Positions 16,128 through 24,978 of a stretch of 64,000 bases of DNA are shown here, piece after piece. Origin of the DNA: Companilactobacillus farciminis KCTC 3681 = DSM 20184. GTDB taxonomy: Bacteria; Bacillota; Bacilli; Lactobacillales; Lactobacillaceae. A program made the position numbers and the translations under genes. The stretch covers positions 2,294,001 through 2,358,000 of the forward strand of contig NZ_CP017702.1 in NCBI RefSeq assembly GCF_002706745.1. The letters run 5' to 3'. Below the pieces are notes generated by a model. It was not told where the DNA came from. It made no database searches and saw only the letters and a program-made list of their open reading frames with translations. The first letter of the stretch is position 1. Each line of letters opens with the position of its first letter.

Positions 16128-18857
16128 ATGAAAGACGAAACTGTCTTTGATTCTACTTCATCCGAAAATTCCGATTCGGATCATGTCCCGATACAAAATT
16201 CTACAAAAACTTGGCAATTAACCAGTGAACAACTGGCTTCAAAATACCAAACAGATTTGGAAAAAGGTTTAACCAGTGCCGAAGTCAAGCGGCGCCTAGA
16301 TCGTGATGGTAAAAACGAACTAGAAACCAAGAAAACTTCCAAATTCATGCAATTCATTAAGCAGTTCAACAACAGTATCATCTATATTTTAGCGGCTGCT
16401 GCCATTATGACTTTCTTAATGCATCGCTATTCTGATTCAATCGTTATTGGTTTAGTAATTATCGCTAATGCCATCATTGGATACATTCAAGAACGCCAAG
16501 CTGGTAATGCTTTGGAAAAAATCCGTGAATTACTAGTGTCTAAGAACTTCGTCTTCCGTGATGATGAAAAATTGGAAATTGACGCTCGTGATCTAGCTGT
16601 AGGTGATTTAGTCAACCTAGAAGCTGGTGACGCTGTCCCTGCTGATATGCGTTTGATTTCCGCTGATAACTTGAGTGTTCAAGAATCTGTTTTGACTGGT
16701 GAAACTAATCCAGTTGAAAAAATCGAAGAAGCCATCTCTGATGACAAACTTCCTTTAGCTGAAAGAAAGAACATGGTTTACGCTTCAACTGCTGTTACCA
16801 AGGGTTCTGGACTCGGTATCGTTGTCGCTACAGCTGGTGATACTGAAATTGGTCAAACTCAAGATTCCGTAGAAAACGTCAAAGAAAAACCAACTCCATT
16901 GATGCAAAACTTGAATTCACTTGGTTTTGGCTTATCTGTTGCTATTGTGATTGCTGCGGTAGTCCTATTCATCATCGGTTACTTTATCGATACTTATACC
17001 CTACCTACTTTGTTAATTTCTGTAATTACCATGGTCGTAGGTTCAATGCCTGAAGGGTTGCCTGCTAGTACCTCAGTTGTTTTAGCCATGGGTACTCGTA
17101 AAATGACTAAGCGTAACGTTATCGTCAAATCCCTTCCCGCTGTTGAAACTTTGGGTGCCGTTGATATCGTTAATACTGATAAAACTGGTACTTTAACTAA
17201 AAATGAAATGACCGTTCAAAAAGTCGTTACCCCAAATCACGTCTTCGATGTTACTGGTGTCGGTTATGACGCTGACGGTGGTGTTGATTTTGCTGGTGAC
17301 TTAAAACTCGGTGGTCAAACTTACGATTGGCAAAAAGATGAACACATGAAAAAACTAGTTCACATTGCTGGTCAAACGACTGATGCTCAATTGCATTTTG
17401 AAAATAATCGTTGGGAATTAAACGGTGAACCAACTGATGGTGCCTTAACGACACTTTATCGTAAAATGACTGGTGAAGATCCTGAAGTTGACGAAATCGA
17501 CTCACTACCATTTGACTCAGCCTTTAGATTCTCTGCTCGTTTGGCAGATTTTGCAGGAAACAGAGTTTTAATGGTCAAAGGTTCTCCTTCAACTATCATG
17601 AACCTTTCTAAATCAGACACTGACAAAGACTATTGGAACGACCAAATGAAGAACTTAGCTTCCGATGGTTTGCGTGTGGTTGCTTTAGCTTATCAAGTCG
17701 TTGATGATAACTTAGAAGAAATCGACAAAGATAAGATTAAAGACTTAAATCTAGTTGGTTTAGTCGGTATCATCGATCCACCTCGTGAAGAAGCCAGAAA
17801 ATCAATTCACGAATTACGTATGGCTGGTATCAAGGTCAAAATGATTACTGGTGACCACCCCGATACAGCGATGGCGATTGCCAACAAACTAGATTTGGAT
17901 TCAGTCGTCCGAGCTATTACAGGTCCTGAAATCGATGCTATGTCTGACGATGAATTGACTGCTAAAATCGATAATTACAATGTTTTTGCCAGAACTACAC
18001 CAGCTAACAAATTAAGAATCGTTCGTGCTCAACAAGCTAATGGACACGTTGTTTCAATGACTGGTGATGGTGTCAACGATGCTCCTGCCTTGAAACAAGC
18101 TGACATTGGTGTCGCTATGGGTATCAAGGGTACCGAAGTTGCCAAAGAATCTGCCAATATGGTTTTAGCTGATGATGACTTTGCTGATATCGTAGTGGCT
18201 GTTCGTGAAGGTCGACACGTCTTCGATAATATCCGTAAGACCATTCGTTTCCTACTACCTACTAGTTTTGCTGAAGGTTTGATCGTGGTAATCAGTATTT
18301 TGCTTGGTCAAGACTTGCCACTTTATCCTGCTCAATTGCTTTGGATCAACATGGTTTCTGCCTTAACGATCCAATTTGCCTTTATTTTCGAACCACCAGA
18401 ATCTGGAATCATGGCTCGTGGTCCTAGAAATGTTAAAGCTGGTTTGCTGACGAAATTAGATACCTTCGAAATCGTCTACGTTTCAGCGTTGATCTCTGGA
18501 TTGGGAATTTGGGCTTTTGATATGTTGACTCGCCAAGGATTGCCTGAAGTTATCGGTAGTACGATGGCTCTTAACATCATTATCTTCGGTAAAATTTTCT
18601 ATCTCTTTAATCTAAGAAATAATTATCCAGTTATTTCTAAATACTTCTTCCAAAACAAGATGGCCTTTTACATCATTGGAATCTTGATCTTGTTGCAAAT
18701 GGGAATTATTTATCTACCATTCATGCAAGACATCTTCCACACAACTAATATCAACTTCTGGTATGGTTGGGGAATTCCAATTATCGCCGGATTTATTGTT
18801 CTGATCGTAACTGAAATCGGTAAATTTATCCGTGTACGTGTTTTGAGAAAAGCTTAG
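16128..18857 (+). CDS. P2-type cation-transporting ATPase (CtpF/PMR1-like)
   Basis: 909-aa membrane pump. Order of features: N-terminal cation-ATPase domain, actuator with LTGETNPVEK near 190, M4 with the PEGLP motif, phosphorylation site DKTGTLTKNEM, KGSPSTIM in the nucleotide domain, MITGDHPDTA, and TGDGVNDAPALKQADIGVAMG, then six C-terminal helices. The PEGLP segment suggests Ca2+-type ATPases. However, M6 reads NMVSALTIQFAFIFEPPE, lacking the Asp of SERCA's NLVTDGLPA, as in mycobacterial CtpF-like pumps. The transported ion is therefore uncertain (Ca2+, Na+ or Mn2+). AGGAGG precedes the ATG; an inverted repeat in the leader may be its operator. Confidence 0.88.
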   Translation: MKDETVFDSTSSENSDSDHVPIQNSTKTWQLTSEQLASKYQTDLEKGLTSAEVKRRLDRDGKNELETKKTSKFMQFIKQFNNSIIYILAAAAIMTFLMHRYSDSIVIGLVIIANAIIGYIQERQAGNALEKIRELLVSKNFVFRDDEKLEIDARDLAVGDLVNLEAGDAVPADMRLISADNLSVQESVLTGETNPVEKIEEAISDDKLPLAERKNMVYASTAVTKGSGLGIVVATAGDTEIGQTQDSVENVKEKPTPLMQNLNSLGFGLSVAIVIAAVVLFIIGYFIDTYTLPTLLISVITMVVGSMPEGLPASTSVVLAMGTRKMTKRNVIVKSLPAVETLGAVDIVNTDKTGTLTKNEMTVQKVVTPNHVFDVTGVGYDADGGVDFAGDLKLGGQTYDWQKDEHMKKLVHIAGQTTDAQLHFENNRWELNGEPTDGALTTLYRKMTGEDPEVDEIDSLPFDSAFRFSARLADFAGNRVLMVKGSPSTIMNLSKSDTDKDYWNDQMKNLASDGLRVVALAYQVVDDNLEEIDKDKIKDLNLVGLVGIIDPPREEARKSIHELRMAGIKVKMITGDHPDTAMAIANKLDLDSVVRAITGPEIDAMSDDELTAKIDNYNVFARTTPANKLRIVRAQQANGHVVSMTGDGVNDAPALKQADIGVAMGIKGTEVAKESANMVLADDDFADIVVAVREGRHVFDNIRKTIRFLLPTSFAEGLIVVISILLGQDLPLYPAQLLWINMVSALTIQFAFIFEPPESGIMARGPRNVKAGLLTKLDTFEIVYVSALISGLGIWAFDMLTRQGLPEVIGSTMALNIIIFGKIFYLFNLRNNYPVISKYFFQNKMAFYIIGILILLQMGIIYLPFMQDIFHTTNINFWYGWGIPIIAGFIVLIVTEIGKFIRVRVLRKA

Positions 18858-18879
18858 TTCTATCTCAATTAATCAAAAT

Positions 18880-18926
18880 AAATAGCCTTGTTAGATTGTA
18901 AAACTACATTCTAACAAGGCTATTTT
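18880..18926. terminator. Bidirectional terminator between ATPase and RNase HI genes
   Basis: AAATAGCCTTGTTAGA and TCTAACAAGGCTATTT form a perfect 16-base stem with A/T flanks, serving both convergent genes. Confidence 0.85.
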
Positions 18927-19615
18927 TACATTTTATCCATGGTTTCGTTCAGCAATTCATCAACTCGATTATTTCCAACATTAGTTGCATGTCCTTTAGT
19001 CCACTCGAAAGTTTTTTTCGGAACGGTTGGTAATAACTGGTCTAGCTGTTTCCACAATTCAACATTTGCCAAAGCACTGCCGTCGGCCTTTTTGAAGCCT
19101 CTTCTTTTCCAACCATTTAACCAATTTTTAGTAATGGCATTTAGGACATATTGAGAATCTAAGACAAATATCGCATTTTGTTGGTTGATTTTCAGGTCAT
19201 TTAATCGAATAATACTCTGAATTAGGGCCATTATCTCCATGCGGTTATTAGTTGCTCCAAATTCACCCGCGGTTCCTTCATATGTTTGACCATTATTACT
19301 GATGTGATAAGCCCAAGCAGCTTTATCATCAGTTCTGACATGACCGCCTTTAACATTGCCGTGATTTCGTGATCCGCCATCGGTGTAGATCACCACGTCA
19401 AAGTCATCAATATTTGATGCTTTGGTTACCTTTTTGGGAGAACTCTTCTTATTATTGTAGGAATCTGTTCCCGTTAAAAATTTTTCTGCCTCTGCTCGAC
19501 TCGTGAAACTTTTGTATCTGGCATTGGCAAATCCATCGACTTGTTTCTTACACTCAGGCCATGTTAAATAGATGCCTGGCTTTTTTCCTTTTCTTACTGC
19601 ATAATATTTTTGCAA
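18926..19615 (-). CDS. rnhA: Ribonuclease HI with N-terminal RNA/DNA-hybrid binding domain
   Basis: 229-aa enzyme that degrades RNA in RNA-DNA hybrids. Residues 1-50 are a viroplasmin-like hybrid-binding domain (KYYAVRKGKKPGIYLTWPEC ... YKSFTSRAEAEKFL). The catalytic domain shows all four acidic residues: YTDGGSRNHG, NNRMEIMAL, LDSQYVL and the late VDEL after the conserved WTKGHA. The start is a TTG preceded by GAGG at eight bases. It converges on the ATPase gene and diverges from the hydrolase gene, so it is transcribed alone. Confidence 0.93.
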   Translation of the reverse strand: MQKYYAVRKGKKPGIYLTWPECKKQVDGFANARYKSFTSRAEAEKFLTGTDSYNNKKSSPKKVTKASNIDDFDVVIYTDGGSRNHGNVKGGHVRTDDKAAWAYHISNNGQTYEGTAGEFGATNNRMEIMALIQSIIRLNDLKINQQNAIFVLDSQYVLNAITKNWLNGWKRRGFKKADGSALANVELWKQLDQLLPTVPKKTFEWTKGHATNVGNNRVDELLNETMDKM

Positions 19616-19684
19616 TTGTCATACCTCATTTGGTTAAAATTTCTCAATAATAATTATATAATAATATCTTGTTGGGGTGAATTT

Positions 19685-20440
19685 ATGAAAAAGGGACAAT
19701 GGCCGATACTCTACATTCACGGATTTCGTGGTGGAGACTATACGACTCAAAAAATGATTGAATCAGCTTTGAAATGCAACGGAAAAAAATCAGACCAGTT
19801 TCTCAAAGCTATTATTAACTGGCGTGGTAAAGTTACATATGAAGGAACTTGGACTGACGACGAACATCCAATCGTGCAGGTTGTCTTCCAAAACAAGTGG
19901 GTTGGCAGTAACCAAATGGAATATTGGTTAGTGAAACTCTTATTTGATTTACGCTTAAAACACGAATTTACTACATATGACGCAATCGGGCACTCACTTG
20001 GAGCTGTCGCCTTAGTTTTAGTCAATCTAAGGGAAAAGTTGCGTCCTTATATGCCACGACTCAAAAAATTAGTACTCATTGCAGGACCTTTCAATGGAAT
20101 TCTTGGACTAGGTGATCTTCCCAACGTCAATCGAGTTCGTCCTAATGGTCGCCCTGCTTTCATGAGTCCTACATATTTTAGAATATTTATGAATAAAAAC
20201 AACATTTCAGATGACCTACGAGTTTTAAATATTTTTGGAAACGTCGGTGACCACTCGAATAGCGATAAATACATTTCGGTCACTTCAGCCAAATCCATCT
20301 CATATATTCTCAAGCCTCGAGTAAAAGAATATAACGAATATTTAATTAAAGGTACTAATGCAGAACATTCAATGCTTCACGATGATTCTGAAATTTTAAA
20401 TACGGTCAACGGTTTCATTTACTATAATCCGTTATCGTAA
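19685..20440 (+). CDS. Alpha/beta hydrolase, DUF915 family
   Basis: 251-aa protein with an alpha/beta-hydrolase fold: ILYIHGFRGGDYTT at the oxyanion region near residue 10, nucleophile elbow GHSLGA near 102, an Asp-containing IFGNVGDHSNSD and the catalytic His in EHSMLHDD near the end. DUF915 proteins in Listeria and lactobacilli are called surface hydrolases, but no signal peptide is seen here, so it is likely cytoplasmic. ATG at 19685 follows GGGGTGA. Substrate unknown. It precedes the YhgE gene by some 50 bp with no clear terminator between, so the two may be co-transcribed. Confidence 0.78.
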   Translation: MKKGQWPILYIHGFRGGDYTTQKMIESALKCNGKKSDQFLKAIINWRGKVTYEGTWTDDEHPIVQVVFQNKWVGSNQMEYWLVKLLFDLRLKHEFTTYDAIGHSLGAVALVLVNLREKLRPYMPRLKKLVLIAGPFNGILGLGDLPNVNRVRPNGRPAFMSPTYFRIFMNKNNISDDLRVLNIFGNVGDHSNSDKYISVTSAKSISYILKPRVKEYNEYLIKGTNAEHSMLHDDSEILNTVNGFIYYNPLS

Positions 20441-20481
20441 CGTTATATAATGGCATTGCGCCGTTTAGTTTTTAGAGAGAT

Positions 20482-23241
20482 TTGGAGGGGATTTCTATCA
20501 AAGCTTGGGAGCTATTTAGACTAGATATAAAGAGGACTTTACACTCAAAACCCGCCACTTTACTGATGTTGGCTATGATTATTTTGCCATGTTTGTACTG
20601 TTGGTTTAACGTTTGGGCGTTATGGGACCCATATTCAAACACCAGTGGACTAAAAGTTGCTGTTTATTCCGATGATCAAGCCGTCAAAGTTGAGGGACAA
20701 AAGATTGAAATCGGTGATCAATTAATCGACAACTTGAAGAAAAACCACAAATTAGGTTGGACTTTCGTTGATTCTAAGAAAGAACTCGACCAAGGTGTTA
20801 AAGATGGTTCTTATTACGCCGGTATTTATGTGCCTAAAAAGTTCTCACGTGACATCATTAGTTTCTTGTCAGGACACATTAAGAAGCCAACTTTGGTCTT
20901 CTCGGTCAACCAGAAAATCAATGCGATTGCCCCGAAATTGACAGAAACCGGGGCGACGACCTTACAAACGACTATCTCCAGCGAATTCATGGGGACTATT
21001 AGTAAAACCATTACGAAAGTTCTGAATAAATCTGGAGTCGATATTCAGCACAATTTACCAATGTTAAGACGTCTGTCTTCCTTATTAGTCACAACTGACG
21101 ATAATTTGCCTGAATTACAAAACATCATGGATAAAGTGCAATACGCCAATACCATGGTGCCAAATTTAAATAATAAACTACAACAAGTCAACGACATGTA
21201 CGGTTATTTGCCACTGCTCAATCAGGATGCGCAAAAACTAACCAACATCAACAACTTCTTACCATTAGCTGATGCTGGTGGTACTGCGGCCAAAGACTTG
21301 CAAACTAAAATCCCTGAAATTCAAAGTGCCGGTTCACAGATCAATGAAATCGATGGTGACTTCGGTCAAATTTCTAACTTAATGGCTACTAGTATCAATC
21401 AAGTAGAAAATGGTATTCAAGTTCTTACCAAAGTTCAAAACGTCATCCCAGACATTCAACAACTTGGTGAAGATGCCCAAAATGCTACTAACAAAGTCAA
21501 TAACGAATTGATTCCAAAGATTCAAAAGGCTTTACCTGTTATCAAATCAACTGTCGATACTGGTTTATCCATGGTTTACAACATTGCTAAGCAAATCAGC
21601 AATTCCTTGGAAAACGCCAATACTTTGATCGATAAAATCAAAAATGATCCAACTAATGAACAATTAAAAGAACAACTCAAGACAGTTCTTGAAAATGTTG
21701 CCAGTGATGCTACACAACTAGCTCAAGTCAGTCGCCAAATTGCTTCATCATTGAGTGATTTACAAGACTTGTTCAATCGTTTGGCTCAAGACTTAGGGCA
21801 TGATCAAATTACTATTTTTGACAAACCTATCAAGCACCTAAACGATTTAGCCGCTCTCAATGAAACGCTTGCTGACAAAGCTAACGACATCGTCAATAAC
21901 TATCAAGATCTCGATACGACCCAACTTCAAGATAAACTTTCTGAATTGCAATCACAATCCGACAAGATTGCCAGTGGTGTCGCCGAAATCAAAGATCTTA
22001 ATATTATCGATAGCGTCTCTGATACCGTTACTAACATCAGTACCTTCTTAAAAGACGCTGGTTCAGCACTTGATGACGTCAACAACAATATCATCCCTGC
22101 TATTCCAGGACTTTTGAACAATACTCAAGGTGTCTTACAAACAGCTTTGACTTACCTTCAAAAGTATCAAAAACAATTGCCAGCCGTTGGTAACGAGATT
22201 CATGACGCCAACCAATTGTTAAACGGTAACATGGGAAATATTGTAACTGGTATTAATTTAGTCAATGATTTTTATAATAACGACTATCCTACTTTGAAGA
22301 AGAAACTTTCTACAGCTACCTTCTTCGTGCAATATCAATTACCACAAATCGAGAACGAATTAACGACTACTTTAAACCTAGTCAATTCTAAGACTCCTCA
22401 ACTAGAACAAGCTCTATCTGCTGCTAACGACTTCGCTCAAAACGATTGGCCACAGTTGAAGAAAGACGTTCACCATTCTGCAACTATGCTCAAGAAGGGT
22501 GAAAAGGATGTTGATTTAGGCGCTATTATCAAATTAATGAAGTCTGACGCCGAAAAGGAATCTGATTTCTTCGCTAACCCAGTTAAATTGAAACAAGATA
22601 ACCTTTACGACGTGCCAAATTATGGTTCTGCCAGTGCTCCATTCTACCTTGCCTTGTGTATCTGGGTTGGTGCTTTGTTGCTATCCAGTGTCTTCACAGT
22701 TCATTTCAAGTTGAATGACCGTCAAAAATACCGTTATAGCTTCAAGCAAAGATTCAATGGTCGTTATTTGACCTTCGGATTCTTAAATCAACTACAAGCT
22801 ATCTCAGCTGCTCTAGGTAACATCTTCATCTTGCACGCCTACACGAAACAAAAAATCTGGTTAATACTATTCTGTATGCTGGTAAGTTTTGTCTTCATTT
22901 CAATTCTTTATTCGCTAGTTCAGATGTTTGGAACAGTTGGTAAAGGATTAGGTATTATCATACTGGTGCTATCAATTTCTGGTGCCGGCGGTAACTTCCC
23001 TGTTGTCCTTTCCGATGGATTCTTCAGAGTTATCAACCCATACTTGCCATTTACCTATGCGGTCGACCTGATTCGTGAAGCCGTCGGTGGAATTTATTGG
23101 CCTAACGCCACAAAAGATATTATTATATTGTTGGCATTCGGAATTGGTTTCTACTTGTTAGGTCTTCTAACGACAGAAAAATTGAAGCCATTCATGCACA
23201 AGCTTCACAAGAGTGCCAAGAAGAGTATGATCATCGAATAA
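20482..23241 (+). CDS. YhgE/Pip domain membrane protein
   Basis: About 915-aa member of the YhgE/Pip family (phage infection protein; also linked to type VII secretion and ABC-2-like exporters). One helix near the N-terminus (KPATLLMLAMIILPCLYCWFNVWALWDPY) precedes a large extracellular region of about 650 residues with long coiled-coil-like helices, then five C-terminal helices (APFYLALCIWVGALLLSSVF onward). Start is problematic. The best ribosome site, GGAGGGG at 20484-20490, lies inside the nominal TTG frame start, and the correctly spaced codon at 20497 is ATC (ATC AAA GCT TGG), where relatives begin with Met. See findings. Confidence 0.85.
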   Translation: MEGISIKAWELFRLDIKRTLHSKPATLLMLAMIILPCLYCWFNVWALWDPYSNTSGLKVAVYSDDQAVKVEGQKIEIGDQLIDNLKKNHKLGWTFVDSKKELDQGVKDGSYYAGIYVPKKFSRDIISFLSGHIKKPTLVFSVNQKINAIAPKLTETGATTLQTTISSEFMGTISKTITKVLNKSGVDIQHNLPMLRRLSSLLVTTDDNLPELQNIMDKVQYANTMVPNLNNKLQQVNDMYGYLPLLNQDAQKLTNINNFLPLADAGGTAAKDLQTKIPEIQSAGSQINEIDGDFGQISNLMATSINQVENGIQVLTKVQNVIPDIQQLGEDAQNATNKVNNELIPKIQKALPVIKSTVDTGLSMVYNIAKQISNSLENANTLIDKIKNDPTNEQLKEQLKTVLENVASDATQLAQVSRQIASSLSDLQDLFNRLAQDLGHDQITIFDKPIKHLNDLAALNETLADKANDIVNNYQDLDTTQLQDKLSELQSQSDKIASGVAEIKDLNIIDSVSDTVTNISTFLKDAGSALDDVNNNIIPAIPGLLNNTQGVLQTALTYLQKYQKQLPAVGNEIHDANQLLNGNMGNIVTGINLVNDFYNNDYPTLKKKLSTATFFVQYQLPQIENELTTTLNLVNSKTPQLEQALSAANDFAQNDWPQLKKDVHHSATMLKKGEKDVDLGAIIKLMKSDAEKESDFFANPVKLKQDNLYDVPNYGSASAPFYLALCIWVGALLLSSVFTVHFKLNDRQKYRYSFKQRFNGRYLTFGFLNQLQAISAALGNIFILHAYTKQKIWLILFCMLVSFVFISILYSLVQMFGTVGKGLGIIILVLSISGAGGNFPVVLSDGFFRVINPYLPFTYAVDLIREAVGGIYWPNATKDIIILLAFGIGFYLLGLLTTEKLKPFMHKLHKSAKKSMIIE

Positions 23242-23261
23242 TTTTGATTAGAGGGAAATAA

Positions 23262-23708
23262 ATGTCAGATATAAAAATGAAATCCTATCGACCTTTCATT
23301 ACGAAAAGTTTCTTCTGGGATTTTCCAACACATTTTAATCTTAAAGAAGTCAGTCATTTTCTAGACTTAGAGATCGATCCAACGACTAAGTATATTTCTG
23401 ATAGTGCCAAAACTATCATGCGTAACGACGGGATTTATTGGTTATTACAAAGAAAGCATACTGAAAAAATCAGTGCTTTAATTTCTCTAAGCGACTTGGA
23501 TCTAGACAATCAAAAAGCAGCCTTAATGGTCACTTTTAAAGATGTCACAGATGCCGAAAAACAAGAAATTTCCCAAAGACTGTTAGTATTTTTGAAAGAC
23601 CAAATTTCTCTTCAAACTATTGAAATCAATCAATTAGATCGTATTGTTCAAGAAAACTTCACAAATAATGGATATAATGTAATAAATAATACATTAAAGA
23701 GGAGTTAA
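23262..23708 (+). CDS. Hypothetical protein, possibly GNAT-like
   Basis: 148-aa soluble protein I do not recognise. Its order of elements (DGIYWLLQRKHTEKISALISL, then LDNQKAALMVTF, then an Ile/Leu-rich helix EISQRLLVFLKDQI) recalls the central strands of GNAT acetyltransferases, but the acetyl-CoA pyrophosphate loop is not evident, so any such enzyme would be degenerate. It lies 20 bp after the YhgE gene and six bp before a metallopeptidase gene; the three likely form an operon. Ribosome site AGAGGGAAATAA precedes the ATG. Confidence 0.55.
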   Translation: MSDIKMKSYRPFITKSFFWDFPTHFNLKEVSHFLDLEIDPTTKYISDSAKTIMRNDGIYWLLQRKHTEKISALISLSDLDLDNQKAALMVTFKDVTDAEKQEISQRLLVFLKDQISLQTIEINQLDRIVQENFTNNGYNVINNTLKRS

Positions 23709-23713
23709 CTTAT

Positions 23714-24412
23714 ATGTACGGATATGGTTACGGTTTTGGTCCCAGCTATTTATTGATAATCATTGGTTTAGTTATCAGTTTGTGGGCATCATGGTACGTC
23801 AATCATAATTTCAAAAAATATGATCAATTCACCAGTCATCACGGAATCAGTGGTGCTGATGCTGCAAGGTTCATTTTGGACAATGCTGGGTTACAAAATA
23901 TTCAAATCAACAAAGTCAGTGGTAATTTGACCGATAATTACAATCCTGGCAATAAAACATTGAATCTTTCTGAATCAACTTATGACTCTACTTCAGTTGC
24001 GGCGATTGGGGTTGCTGCTCACGAATGTGGACATGCGATTCAAGATCAAACTAGTTACGTGCCTATGCGTGTGAGAGCTGCCTTAGTTCCCGCTGTTAAT
24101 CTTGGTTCTAACGCTTCGATTCCTTTGATCATCGTCGGTGCCTTGCTAGGTATGAACCATACTTTGATTACAATCGGTATTTGGTTATTCGCCTTAGTTG
24201 TTTTATTCCAAGTAGTTACCTTGCCAGTTGAATTCAATGCTTCTGGTCGTGCTATTAAGATTTTGAGCTCAGGTGAAATGCTCGACAGCGATGAAGTTCC
24301 CATGGTTAAACAAGTACTTTTCTCAGCTGCTTTAACTTATGTCGCCGCTGCTATTTCAACTGCTCTACAACTACTACGTTTAATTATTATCTTCGGTGAT
24401 AACCGTAATTAA
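23714..24412 (+). CDS. Neutral zinc metallopeptidase, YugP family
   Basis: 232-aa membrane-bound putative peptidase. Starts with a Gly/Tyr-rich segment and a helix (YLLIIIGLVISLWASWYV). The zinc-binding HECGHAIQ lies near residue 103, preceded by VAAIGVA, and the third-ligand region VEFNASGRAI near 175 fits the YugP/Zn_peptidase_2 family. Two to three further helices follow. The family resembles HtpX-type membrane proteases; its substrates are unknown. AGAGGAG precedes the start, and the preceding gene ends six bp upstream. A strong terminator follows. Confidence 0.88.
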   Translation: MYGYGYGFGPSYLLIIIGLVISLWASWYVNHNFKKYDQFTSHHGISGADAARFILDNAGLQNIQINKVSGNLTDNYNPGNKTLNLSESTYDSTSVAAIGVAAHECGHAIQDQTSYVPMRVRAALVPAVNLGSNASIPLIIVGALLGMNHTLITIGIWLFALVVLFQVVTLPVEFNASGRAIKILSSGEMLDSDEVPMVKQVLFSAALTYVAAAISTALQLLRLIIIFGDNRN

Positions 24413-24428
24413 ATAAATTAACATTTAT

Positions 24429-24466
24429 GAGGAATCATGATTCGATATCGTGATTCCTCTTTTTTG
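24429..24466 (+). terminator. Terminator after the yugP-like gene
   Basis: GAGGAATCATGAT pairs with ATCGTGATTCCTC, followed by seven Ts. Confidence 0.85.
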
Positions 24467-24648
24467 ATTTTGCTTGATAGAAGTGGGATGAAAGCGGTGT
24501 TATAATATTCTTAGGATTTAAATGCATGCTCGAATTATTCCTAGACTTCTTTCTACGAGATATAGACGAACCTACCTAAAAATTCCACATACACGACGTC
24601 CTGGTTGAGCTTATTCAATGTATATCAAATAATGAAGGAGTGACTTCT

Positions 24649-24846
24649 ATGTTCCATTCGTATTTGAAATTAGGCCCCAGAGATGGAGTAATGTTGATTT
24701 CGGTTATCATTATGCTAGTTTTAACATTGATTTTTAAATGGTCGGTATGGGAATTCTCATTATCTATTATTGCGATCATAGTTGCATTTTTAGCTGGCAG
24801 AATGAAACCAAATGAGAAGAAAGTACTTGCTTTCTTGAAAAAATAG
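24649..24846 (+). CDS. Small two-helix membrane protein
   Basis: 65-aa protein starting at the ATG 24649 behind GAAGGAG. Two hydrophobic helices (VMLISVIIMLVLTLIF and FSLSIIAIIVAFLAG) are joined by a short KWSVWE turn; the C-terminus is basic (KPNEKKVLAFLKK). No family recognised. It has its own terminator and lies between two housekeeping genes. The 230 bp before it hold nothing further I can support. Confidence 0.65.
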   Translation: MFHSYLKLGPRDGVMLISVIIMLVLTLIFKWSVWEFSLSIIAIIVAFLAGRMKPNEKKVLAFLKK

Positions 24847-24863
24847 CTCAAATTCTTATTATC

Positions 24864-24892
24864 AAAAAAAGCCCATAAATTGGGCTTTTTTT
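24864..24892 (+). terminator. Terminator after the small membrane protein gene
   Basis: AAAAGCCCA/TGGGCTTTT stem with a following T-run. Confidence 0.85.
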
Positions 24893-24978
24893 ATTTTATT
24901 TTAAAACTCTAAAAATTAGATTTTATGAGCATTTTGAAGTAAACTTTCTAGTAAGAATAATAGAGGGGAATTTATTTT

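Noticed and set aside
17251..17511. Minus-strand frame inside the P-type ATPase gene
   Set aside because: Composition (His/Gln-rich) is that of a shadow frame; lies wholly within a conserved domain.
24467..24640. Possible member of the palindromic repeat family
   Set aside because: Only scattered short matches (for example ACGACGTCC) and no inverted arms like those of A or B.
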